The position numbers were made by a program, and so were the translations under genes. A stretch of 64,000 nt of DNA, from contig CM067527.1 in NCBI GenBank assembly GCA_034509925.1, positions 13,232,501 through 13,296,500 on the forward strand, in the 5' to 3' direction. Of this stretch, positions 46,024-64,000 are shown one piece after another. The notes under the pieces are model-generated. The model saw only the letters and a list, made by a program, of their open reading frames with translations. It did no database searches and was not told the DNA's origin. Numbering within the stretch: the stretch's first letter is position 1; each line of letters starts with the position of its first letter. This DNA comes from Hirudinaria manillensis. Taxonomy: Eukaryota; Annelida; Clitellata; Hirudinida; Hirudinidae.

Positions 46024-49000
46024 AAACTCGCTGTCAGCCAGAATTTCGTTTTATCAAAATAAAAAGTATTGAGGCCTCGAGAAAGAAAGGGGGTGACAGA
46101 TGAAAATGTAATTGGAAAACTTTCAAAAGCCAGGTAAATTATTTTCATAACGGTTTCAGAAATCTTAAGAATTTGGAGTAAAATTGGACTTGAAACTATA
46201 AGATGTAAGGGTAATTCTACCCTTTATTAATTAATTAAGAATTAATTATTTTATTAATTAATTACTTAATTATTTAGAATTAAGTATTTCATTGCATAAT
46301 TACTTAACTAACTCACCGACGCATATGGACAGGTAATTAAAAACTTCGAGTTCGGTTCCATTTTCACACAAACAATCGTAGGATCCTTTGGCGTTGAAGC
46401 AAAACGATGTTTTGTCGCAATTATTCGCTCCGGTCAGGCATTCGTCTATGTCTTTTGGGAAGAAATTAACATGAAAATCGTAATCATTACAAGTAGAATT
46501 TTTATAATTAAATAAAAATTTGTATCTTTACAATTTCTGATAGCTGTTCAGTTAGTTATAAAGCATTCTTATATTATATCTTATATTAATATTACTAGAA
46601 TTTTGATATTAATACTAATATTACAAATAGAAACTATAAACCTATGCAATCGAATAAACCTGTCTTCTCATATCCTTTGGAGCATTGGCAATCATAACTG
46701 CCGATTAGATTGCGACAGCGGGAATTTATACCGCATAAGTGACTGCTTTGACATTCATCGATGTCTTCAAATAAAAAAGTAATTGTCATGTCATCGTAGC
46801 AAAACAAGTCAACCATGCCTTTAATAAATTCTTATATTTAACAAACCCTAATGGTAAAAGAAATCCCTCAAAAGTATTTTTTTAAAAAAGTTGGACCGCT
46901 TTTAAGGCATTTATGGCAATGTACAAAAATCACACAATTTTTTTAGTAAATACTTTTTCTTTCAAATTTATATTTGACTTGGAATTGTATAAATGTTGAT
47001 TTATTTATTTTACGACACGAGGAATGTATTTTAAATATTACCCATGCATTGAGATGTGGAATTTTTTTTAAATCCTGGATTGCATCGGCATTCATACGAG
47101 CCAGGAACGTTGTCGCACTTTGTAGTATTCCGATCGCAGCCGTCTGTCCTGAACTGGCATTCGTCAATATCTTTTAATTGCAATCAAATATTAAAAATGA
47201 AAATTAATGATTTAAAAATCATCTTTATAAAGATATAACTGTGATTCTAGTGTGGGCTGCCCGTTATTGGTAGCGTAGTGTTGAAAACACTGTTTGATAT
47301 CTGCATACCAAAGAGCAACCCTCAGATAGGAGCGCTATACAAGTTCCTCGACATCCTCTTAAAGCTCTCCAAAAATATTTACTGGAATACAAAATTGGTC
47401 ATGTATAAACTAACCTAATGTAGATCTTTTGAGGCTAATATATATGTATATAATTATTACATAATAGCATAGTATATAAGTATATATATAAGTATATATT
47501 TAAAGTATATTATATATATATATACCCTCGCACTTATCTGTCTCGTAAATGTGTCTGTATCCTTCCTGACATTCGCAAGTGAAGCTGCCGATATTGTTCT
47601 TGCAGACCCAACCTTCTCTGCACATCCCTGGGTCATCCAAGCATTCGTCAAGATCTATCAGCGAAGACAAAGCACAATTAAGGATAAAGTTGCAATTGAT
47701 AATACATATGTATATAATTATTATATAATAACAATTATATTATTATATAATATATATAATTATATATAATTAATATATAATAATATACAATTATTTATAT
47801 ATTATATATATATATTATTATATAATTATATAATACATATGTGTATAATTATTATATAATAACAGTATATAAGTATATATATATTTAAAGTATAACCCTC
47901 GCAGTCATCTGTCTCGAAAACGTGTCTGTATCCTTCCTGACATTCGCAAGTGAAGCTGCCGATATTGTTCTTGCAGACCCAACCTTCTCTGCACAACCCT
48001 GGGTCATCCAAGCATTCGTCAACGTCTAGCAGCGAAGACAAAGCACAATTAAGGATAAAGTTGCAAATGATAATACAATTTAATGCTGGATAAGTGGCAG
48101 GCAAAAGACAACTCACAGGTGGAGATCTTTTATATGTACTAACGATCCAAACCCTAGCTTCTGGTTATGGAAATCACGGTAAACCGACAAAACTTGTGCT
48201 TATAAACTTGTGCCCGTCACTTATCAATGTTCCCAAAGCAATTTATTTTATTAGAAAACCGAAGTTTTATGCAATATTTTTCGAAAAAAATAGAAAACTT
48301 GCAAAACATTGATCGAAAGTAAAATCTAATTTCATTTGTTCCTTGGGTTTTCCCTTTCGTCCGAGGTACGTCTTTTGATTTATTTATCTAGTTATTTATT
48401 TATTTATCTATATGTATATATCTATAATTTGCATTTCTAAATACTTTATTCATAAGATGATCACATTCTGCGGAATGCTTTGAACCAACCTGAACAGGTA
48501 AAAAAATCGTCTTCAGCATATCCTACCAAACACTTGCAAGAGTAGGAGCCGACAGAATTTTCACATCTGGTCAACTCCATCTTGCATATATTGTCAATCA
48601 AACATTCGTCTATGTCTGTCGGAAACAATTTGAACACTTCATTAAATGTTAATCTAAATTTACAATAAAAACTATAAATAATGACAGGATTAGGGAAATC
48701 CTCATTATTAGCTATAAATCAAAGAAGCTCATCGCTATTCAAACTTAGGAAGACTGGGCAATAAATGGATAAATAAATAAAAAATAATTAAATAAATAAT
48801 TAAATAAAATAAATAAATAAAGAACCGTCGCAAAGCTTCGAGTTGTTAAGTTGGAATCCATCCCAACAGTTGCAATCGTAGGATCCATTAGTGTTGACGC
48901 ATTTACCGAAATTTCCACAGATGGCAGAATCTTCACATTCGTTGATCTCTGTTAATTTTAGTTTTTATTACAAAGAAATGTGCCTGTAAACAATGAAATT

Positions 49001-49466
49001 CAATTGTTTTGAACACCCAACAACCGCAACATATAATATTTTAAATAAATCTTTAAAAAATATTTTAAATAAATTTAAAAGAATTTAAAATAAATTTAAA
49101 AGAACTGAAGTAAGAAATGTTGGCGAGCGGGGCCTTTCTTACCTAAGCATCGACTCAGAAAGGTCGTATGGAATCCATTTTTGCAGAAGCAAATAGAAAC
49201 ATCGTCATCATAACTCTCGCAACTTCCTTCACCGCAATCGCCGACATCAGTTTGGCAATCTAAAGAGTTTAAAATAAATTATTAAATTAATTAAATTTTT
49301 AAATTATTAAATTACAAAAAGCATGGAAAATCGTGGAAAAGAAATTTTATACTTTGAGATTTTTGCGCAGATTTTTATGAACAAAACAATTCCGAACAAA
49401 ACGACGTACTCAAATTGTATAAGTCGTACCCAGTGAGAGATGTTTCAGTTGTTTGAGTTTAAATCA

Positions 49467-49509
<43 letters not shown>

Positions 49510-51756
49510 AAACTATATATATATATTATAATTTTCATATATATATGTTTATAATAATATATAGTAAAACTATATATATATTATGATGTTCAAGGCCAGT
49601 CTGTCTAGCGGAAGCTTGCGCTTCCTTAAGACTGACCCTATGAGTTTATTTTGTACATAACTGTTTGTTTAATATTGTACATGTTCAATTTGCTATTTGT
49701 TCTTTCACTTGCTTTGGTAAACTTTAATAAACTCATAAAAATAAAAAAAATGAATGAATAAATAATCAAAACATCATCAACATCGTTATCCGTGAACAAA
49801 TTTATGAACATTTATGTACGAATTACCAGTGGAATTAAGAAAAGATTTTTTTAAAGTATATTTTACATTTTTAATTATATATTTTTAAGAGCTGCATTAA
49901 TCACAAAAGTCTTATTTATTATTGGATTATTATTATTATTTATTATAAATTGATTTTAATTTGAACAGTCCTAAGGCGACCAAATCAGAATATTCTAGGT
50001 CGCATCGCAGAATATAGATAGGTTTTTTATAGACTTTCATATAAGGTCGTTGCTGATGTTCCTATAAATATAGATTTGAACCCTCTTAGGTCTTAGCTTT
50101 CCTAATGCCAACCAGTAATGGAACCAGTAATACCCACCTCTGATATTACAACTGAGTCCTAAGTACCCGGGAAAGCAATTTGTACATCCACTTTCACTTC
50201 CTATACAATCAAGACTGATGGGATTGTTTGTTATTAGCCCTTCGATATCTAGATGCAAGAAGTTAAGAATCAGTACACTACTAACGAATAAGGAGTGGTA
50301 TAAATTTAACAGCCAGAAAATATTTCAAATAATTACTACGTTCACGATATTTGTTTAAACAATATAAACAAATTAAAATTAAAAATACCCGCAAAATACA
50401 TCGGTACGATATTACCAGCTCCGCAGAACATTCCAATATTGCAAGAGACGGTTTTGCAAGATTCTAGTTTTAATGATTTCATGCCGACGAAGTTGTTTTT
50501 GCACAGGCAATGTTCATCCTAAGCGTAAATTAATGATTAGCTCATCATCTAATACGCTTGCCATCCAATACGTGGAAACTTAAATTGCAATTAAAACAGA
50601 AAGCCTTCTTCCCCAAGGACTTTCAACAGACTCCAACCTTGAATCCCGCTAAAATAAATGCTTCTTTGTTGCACGCCTTCATGCACTCGACCAATTCCTT
50701 TGCATCTTCAATGATATGCCCCTCAGTAGTTAGTTCGTAACAGCCGGCTAACAGTTCCGAGTAAACAACTTGGAGACACAAAGTATAACATTTTTTTTAT
50801 CTCAATCAAATATCAGTGATTATTTAATTCATGGAAAAGATTTTTGCAAATGACTATTTATTGACTTTAAGTCCTCTTTCTGTCCATCATCGAACAAAAC
50901 CCCAGGCCCTCTCTTATAACAGCATCCAAATTATAATTTTTCCAGAATTTAAACGAATATCCTGTTTTTACAAACCCTTTTTTGCTCAAAAAAGTCGTTT
51001 AAAATTATCATCCGAGATGTCTTGAATGGCTGCCTACTGAATTCAATCCTTCGAAAGCAAAAACATGCATCGAAGGAAGGCAGTTAGAAAGTGAAAACTT
51101 ACTGTGTCCTTGGAACCTCATGTTGAACATATCGATGGATTTGTTTGTAGCTACTTGCAAATAGCGTGAAATACGATCGCAACTGTAAAAGTAACTCTTC
51201 TCCAGTATAGAAGGTTGTTCAATGCAAGCGATCTTTTCCGGATTATGAATCGATCGGGAATAGAGTGTCACACTTACGGAGTCATCTTGATAATGATGAA
51301 ATGAAAATCAATCAGTTTAAGGCATTAGTTGCAATTAAAATGCTTTAAATCACATTTGCCAGTCAAATAAACAAAAAAATACGTCAAATCACAATAACAG
51401 TGTAGGGTGTAGTATTAAATCATTTTGCATATTAAATAATGACACTCAACGTAATGACCTTGTCGAATAGCCTTTTGTTGGATGGATGCATGTATGAATC
51501 AATATTATGAATTAATGATCAATTTATATTATTCACCCTCGAACTGGGCTTCGTACTGAAAGTTGTCGATGTAATACTGCGAACCAAAATCGACTATAAA
51601 ACTTGTCGCGAAGGATATGTTATCGCTATCATAGGTATTAAATACATTGCCACCGAAATAGTAATTGAAGGATTTTTCGGTCTTTGGACTTGGATCTGCT
51701 AACGTTTGTTTCACAGTCAAAGACCAGAAAAACAGACTGATCCATCCGAGCAACAT
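44759..51756 (-). CDS. Receptor gene E (FTP-WSC-EGF-TM), eight calcium-binding EGFs
   Basis: Most upstream gene of the array. Exons: 51756-51537 (signal peptide [18 protein letters not shown] part 1), 51285-51103 (FTP part 2), 50768-50638 and 50518-50389 (WSC), 50248-50138 (laminin-EGF-like), 49259-49143 (variant EGF), calcium-binding EGFs 48948-48826, 48615-48490, 48025-47897, 47654-47526, 47170-47042, 46764-46642, 46451-46317, 45831-45706, then 45601-45449 (transmembrane, [18 protein letters not shown]) and 44817-44759 (tail [19 protein letters not shown]). Two EGFs (48025 and 47654) are almost identical and arose by a recent exon duplication, which partly explains eight domains against six in the paralogs. 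The tail exon joins in phase 1 and has a clear TTTTGTAG acceptor. Ligand unknown. Confidence 0.87.
47526..48076 (-). repeat. Tandem duplication of one EGF exon in gene E
   Basis: Two units offset by 371 bp (starting 47526 and 47897) share the EGF exon and about 50 bp of intron (agcgaagacaaagcacaatt on), with only a handful of differences. Between them the intron is TA-rich. Confidence 0.9.
49470..49580. repeat. (TA)n and short direct repeat
   Basis: TA dinucleotide run followed by two copies of atagtaaaactatatatata in an intron of gene E. Confidence 0.85.
49590..49750 (+). mobile_element. Possible retroelement 3' tail
   Basis: About 150 bp of sequence unlike its AT-simple surroundings, ending aataaactcataaaaat and a short A-run. 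This is the layout of a truncated LINE or processed 3' end. No coding part or family was recognised. Confidence 0.3.
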
Positions 51757-52877
51757 GGCAACATAAATAAGTGGTATATTTACTAAACATTAAATGTTTT
51801 GCGTCATTGCAGGAATTGATTATGCGAAGAACGAGTCCATTTTCCACTTAAACTCCGTCAGCTTCAATCCTTCCAAAGTTCTCTAAATTATTAAAAAATA
51901 AATTTTAAAATAGATCTAAAATAGTTCCTTCAATTTTGTTCTGCCCCGCTAAATCAACCAAACGACTAGGTCAGAGGTCAACAACCTTTTGATGACATCG
52001 TGACGAAGTTGTTCAACTAAATCAAGATCAATAAAATAGATGAAGTCTGCTACAAAACCTGGTTGTATTTTGGTCTGCCTTACAGATTTTTTAAAAATTG
52101 TTTGGTAATATTTTGGTCGTGCCAACGAAAACCAGTATGAATGTCGAGTCTGGCATATGTGTATATTAAGTTGCCCATCCCTGCACTTTAGAGATTTTGG
52201 TGAAGAAAGGAAATTTTCTATGCCTGGCGACAGGGGGAGACAGATTTAATATTCAAAATTGATATTTACATATATTTCCCCATAGCCCATTTTTTCTATG
52301 ACCTTTAAATTTTGGCCAGTCCCACCACGGCTTTCTATTAGCCCAACCTTAACCCTAACCCTAATCCTTAGAAGTTATAAAATTTCTTTTCTTATTTTTA
52401 TACTTGTGTGAGCCTTATATTGCCATATTATTTCCAAAGAATTTACGTAAATATTTCATGTAATATTCCATGAAAATATCTACTTTACTTTTCATTAGAA
52501 TAGTAAATACCTGCTTACATTTCGTCTAACAGCCCGGTTTGTGAACGAGGAAGTGAAGCGTCTGGAGTTATGTCGTTGCATAACTGAATTTAATCGTAAA
52601 TTGTCACCAATTAGTTATGTTATGAAACAACACCAATCAACACAAACTGGCTACGCAGTCTCTAATTTAAATCGAGCCGTTTTTAAATAACGCGGAGCCA
52701 ACTGCATTTATTAAAGTGAGTTTTTGACTTTCATCATCGGATCGATAATTTATAAATTTTTCTGATCACTTTTTTACTTCGATGAATTTCTAGATGAGCT
52801 ACTAATTTCGGTTACTTTGTAGAGAATCTCTCGTAACTTACATCTGGACTTATTGTTAGCACAAAGCCTTTAGCAAG
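51757..52877. promoter_or_regulatory. Divergent promoter region between receptor E and the PI3-kinase gene
   Basis: 1.1 kb between two start codons pointing away from each other, so both promoters and 5' UTRs should lie here. It holds a short CCCTAA-type tract (52347-52372) and no coding signature. No confident core promoter element could be assigned. Confidence 0.5.
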
Positions 52878-60468
<7,591 letters not shown>

Positions 60469-62999
60469 ATCTTCCAAAAGACGGAGACTCAATTTCGTCG
60501 GAAAATTACCATCGAGCAGTTTTTTTTTTATTCGGGATCTTTCCTGGTGTCAACCTTGTTTTCGCGTTTGATCTATTTTGCATTTCTGTGGGTAACTTGG
60601 CTCAAGTGGACAATGTATTTTTTAAATTTTTTTTAAAGAAAAATTGTGATTTAAAATAAGTAAACATCGACTAACTACCATTCCTTCCAAGTGCTTCTTT
60701 TGCAACTTCACGAGTGTCTTGTGACTGAAAGTTTTTAATGCTGTATTTTTGTATGTTGTCCTAAGATCGCTGCAAATGTCGTCTGCATGTTGGCGCCTCC
60801 AAGTGATTGCAAGCGAAATCAAATTGCGAGTTCCAAAATTCCATTTTAATTTCTTTTTCAGGTTTTTGATCGTTCCGTGCCTTTTCGATCGTAAGCAAGA
60901 CTTTGAACCTTTTTTGAAGCTTATTTTTACAACGACGTCGTCGGAACTCATAACCTCCAACCGAGAGGATGCGTTTTATTTTTTCGAGAACTCTGTATTT
61001 TTTTTTAAAGACAAACTCTCCCAATTTTTAATAACTTTTAAATAATAAATTTTGCAGATTGAAAGTTCGTAACTTTAGTAAGTAATCTATATATTTGTTT
61101 TCCATTTATAAAACGCTCCATTTATTGATCGGCATGCATCCCTGCTTTCAATAAAACCTCTTATTCAAGCGACTTTTGATTGAGTAGCATTTGCCTAGGG
61201 AAACAATCGTGATCGGCAAAAGGCTGTAATTTATTGCTAAAATGAGATATCAGATCGAAATATTACAGAATTCATTGGCCTAGGAACGACGGCTTTGAGC
61301 TAACGGCACGAATCGATCCTCTCTCGGGTGTTTTGCAACGATTTGCTCCTACTGGGAACAGAGGATGAAATACCTTCGTCTTCAAGAGAGGCACTGAGAG
61401 TATAGAAAGGATTCGAGTCAAAAAAATTACAACATTCGCTCTCAAGGCACGAGGAGAAAAAAAATCACGAGTCGTGCTCAAAATATCGGCATAGCACGAC
61501 CAACGTACTTTAAAGCGTATAATATCATCGATGTGCGCCGGTGCCTCTTGACGGACGCCGGGCAGAGAAAGACTGCTTTCTTGAAGAAAATGCCCTGACA
61601 TGGTACGCGAGCTTGATAAGCTAGTGAACGAGTGACACTGAATCGATTGATAGCACAAGCGCACACGAGCACACACACACGGTCAAGTCAAGTCATCTCG
61701 TTTGTAGGTCACATAAATGTAGGGCAAATAAATATTGCAGGCCTAAAAGGAGTATCTCGCGAGCAAAAAAAAAAAGGCTCAGAAGGATTCAACGATTGAG
61801 AATCGAAAAACGCAGGAAATCATCGTAAATCTGACTGGAATCTAGAAAACGTAGGATTGAAAATGCAATCAAATATTAATTACAAAGACGGCAATAATAA
61901 TAATAATAATATTATAATAAATGCTAATTGTTACAAATAAATAATTACAATAATTAATTGAACATATAAATTCCAGTGGCATACACTGCTGTTTGCAATC
62001 ACTGATGACTTTGAAGTATTGAAATGCAAATTTAAATTTAAGAAGAAAATGCTGAGGAAAAATAGACTTCACGTCAAATGAGTCATCTCGTTCGAAGTTC
62101 ATGACTTACGGAGAAATAAATAAATAATTTTCTAAATATAATGGAATAAAATGCCAAAATAAAAGCACTTAAAACATTCTGACCCTGTACACAGAAACAA
62201 AACAGGCTGCTGGACCAAACTACTGGATTTCCAAATCATCATCATTTCAAAATATTTCAAATCATCATCATCGTCGTCATCGTCATCATCAACATCAGCA
62301 TCATCGTCGTCATCATCATCAACATCAGCATCATCGTCGTCATCATCATCACTTCAAAATGATCTTTCAGAAGCAATTGAACAGAAATCAAATAACATTC
62401 AAAAACATTTGATTTTGCCATCTTAAACTTAAAAACGACATTAAACCTCGTCTTCTGCGGTTTAATTTCATTTTTTTTTAAATTCATTCAAAATTCTTGA
62501 AAAATATTTCCTGGCATCGAAGCAGACAACAGAACAAACAGAACCTGACAGAAAAAAGTAGGTTGCAAAAGTACACGCAATGCATGACAATCATGTGACA
62601 TCTAACAACCCTAATCCCAGATAAACACAAAAATAAAAATAATGCATTAAAATAATTGATACACAATCTTAAAAAAATAGGAAGAAAATATAAACTTACG
62701 ACGTTAAAACGTTTTCGCAGAGCATTTTGCTGCTCGCATCTGCATCTAAACTCGTCCCATTCCGCACGTCACGAGTTCGCGGAGTCGCACCGAACGACAC
62801 GGATGGATTGCAGAAAGAACGAAATCGGACGACAATAAATAATATCAAAGACTTTATGTGTTTACAGTCGTAGTCATAGTAACAACAACAACAACAACAA
62901 CAATGACAATAATAATAATAAAAGTTCGATGAAAATTAGAGCATAATCGAAGTAATAAATCAAGGAAGAAGAGACCGAAGGAGGTCTCCGCGAGGGTCA
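60469..62999. other. Intergenic, 3' ends of convergent genes
   Basis: 2.5 kb between the stop of the PI3-kinase gene (plus) and the stop of the next gene (minus), so it should hold both 3' UTRs. A GC-richer stretch at 61270-61690 has overlapping open frames but no recognisable protein. The remainder is AT-rich. Nothing else could be assigned. Confidence 0.5.
62230..62353. repeat. (TCA/TCG)n trinucleotide repeat
   Basis: Degenerate tcatca/tcgtcg/acatcagca array including two copies of a roughly 36-bp higher-order unit (62281-62345). Confidence 0.85.
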
Positions 63000-63161
63000 T
63001 CAGCTGAACAGACACTCCGAGTCCCTGCACTCTTTGAACCTGGCGACCGCGCAGTTGACCGCTTCGGAAATGTCGTCGAGTACGGGCACTCCGTCCCGAT
63101 TGGCCAGGTCTGCCAGGTACGACCTCGACCTGTTGTAGTCTGCCACTGCGCTCTCGGTTAG
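63000..63161 (-). CDS. 3'-terminal exon of an unidentified gene
   Basis: 54-codon exon with a CCTCTGCAG acceptor, phase 0, ending in TGA. The peptide (LTESAVADYNRSRSYLADLA ... CRDSECLFS) is rich in GC-ending codons like the PI3-kinase exons, unlike the AT-rich flanks, which argues that it is real. It looks helical and ends in a Cys-containing tail; no family was recognised. A possible preceding 33-nt exon lies at 63914-63882 (TCNLYCPSMEQ, ending GGAACAG|GTGAAT), which would join in frame. The remaining upstream exons would be outside the window. Confidence 0.55.
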   Translation of the reverse strand, partial: LTESAVADYNRSRSYLADLANRDGVPVLDDISEAVNCAVARFKECRDSECLFS

Positions 63162-63169
63162 CTGCAGAG

Positions 63170-64000
63170 GGTCGGATGAATGGATGGATGAGAAATGAAA
63201 CGGAAAGAAGATTATAAAACTGAACTAAACAAATTACCAACAGTGTAGACTTAATTAATGTTGGTATAAGATATCAACTAGGGTTAGGTATGTAAGTTCT
63301 TATAAACTAATGTTAGGGTTAGGGCTGTGCATATAGTGTTATGGTGATCTGGACTTTTACATAATATATAATATAAGTTCTTATAAGTTAGGGTTAGGGA
63401 GACAGCATCATGGTTATAGGTAATGCATACTTATGTACACGGGCTAGGATTGTTAAGGGACACTTAATTAATATTGTAATAAATAAATTATAAATTAACA
63501 AATAGAGTTATTGATGTAACTGTTCCTGTAAACTAACGTTAGGGTTAGAGTTATAAAGGTTTGGAAGGTTGGGTCAGAGGTAATGTATGCTTATGAACAT
63601 GTAGGGGGTGGAGCCAAAAGGATCCAAAAATACCGTCCACTCCAATCAAGTTTAATCGTATTCAAAGTAAAACAAAGTGAAGTGGACTGGATTGGATTGG
63701 ATAGATATGCATATTCATGAACAATCAAATCTGAGCAAATAAATATCTCAATTGTCAACACATTGTTGCTATGTACTAAGAATAGGGAGATGAACGAGAT
63801 ATGAAGATGATGACTAAATCATAATCATTGGCACATTAATTAGCATTCTTCAGGTCACATAAGTACAAGTTAATCATTCACCTGTTCCATACTAGGACAA
63901 TACAGGTTGCACGTCTACCTGTGCTCTAATAAGGTTCAGAAATGCGTGACCGTCGGATCTTAGTCAGAGATAATTATTCATTTAATTTATTCATGGACTT
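63170..64000. other. Probable intron or flank with telomere-like and dispersed repeats
   Basis: AT-rich sequence upstream of the terminal exon at 63161. Near 63305, 63400 and 63535 it has gttagggttaggg-type words embedded in longer similar stretches (ttcttataa.cta...gttagggtta), which suggests a degraded local repeat of about 100 bp. Apart from the tentative 33-nt exon nothing coding was seen. Confidence 0.4.

Noticed and set aside
47240..47400. Possible tRNA gene (tggtagcgtagtg)
   Set aside because: A-box-like only; no B box and no cloverleaf could be drawn.
61272..61676. 134-residue minus-strand ORF in a GC-richer stretch
   Set aside because: No recognisable domain, overlapping open frames of similar length and no splice context. 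It is more likely 3' UTR or spacer.

Overview
The window is genomic DNA from a multicellular animal. It is AT-rich and full of microsatellites. It holds spliced genes with GT-AG introns, calcium-binding EGF modules encoded one per exon, a class IA PI3-kinase, a non-LTR retrotransposon, an LTR retroelement and scattered TTAGGG-type repeats. The species cannot be fixed from the sequence; an invertebrate is likely.

Region 1 (1-51756, all on the minus strand) is a head-to-tail array of seven paralogous single-pass receptor genes, called Y, Z, A, B, C, D and E here from left to right. Y runs off the left edge. Each complete gene has the same order of exons: a signal-peptide exon carrying the first half of a fucolectin-type (FTP) galactose-binding-like domain, an exon with its second half, two exons for one WSC domain, an exon for a short laminin-EGF-like module, one variant EGF exon, then six calcium-binding EGF exons (eight in E), a transmembrane exon and, in B to E, a short cytoplasmic exon. 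Intron phases are conserved: the FTP, laminin-EGF and EGF exons are phase 1-1, and the WSC pair is 1-0 and 0-1. The extracellular plan is conserved but the tails are unrelated to one another. B and C share a stretch of near-identical exons and introns. The array suggests surface receptors for glycans or ligands; any role in recognition or adhesion is inference.

Mobile DNA sits inside introns of the array. A two-ORF LINE (about 14.58-18.97 kb) lies in gene A. A LINE 3' fragment between two pentanucleotide arrays (22.9-23.7 kb) and a 1,917-bp LTR element with identical LTRs and a SAP-domain ORF but no pol (24456-26372) lie in gene B. A tRNA-like SINE head and a perfect 18-bp hairpin lie near 30.2-30.5 kb. 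Coding or intronic minisatellites occur at 2.0, 10.5, 11.4 and 32.1 kb.

Region 2 (52878-60468, plus strand) is a complete 23-exon PI3-kinase p110 catalytic subunit gene of beta/delta type. All junctions join in frame to 1,059 residues. It is divergently transcribed from receptor E across about 1.1 kb. Region 3 (60469-64000) is mostly non-coding, with the 3'-terminal exon of an unidentified minus-strand gene at 63000-63161.

Exon coordinates were placed by eye from splice consensus, reading phase and comparison among paralogs. Most should be right to within a few bases, but none is supported by transcripts.
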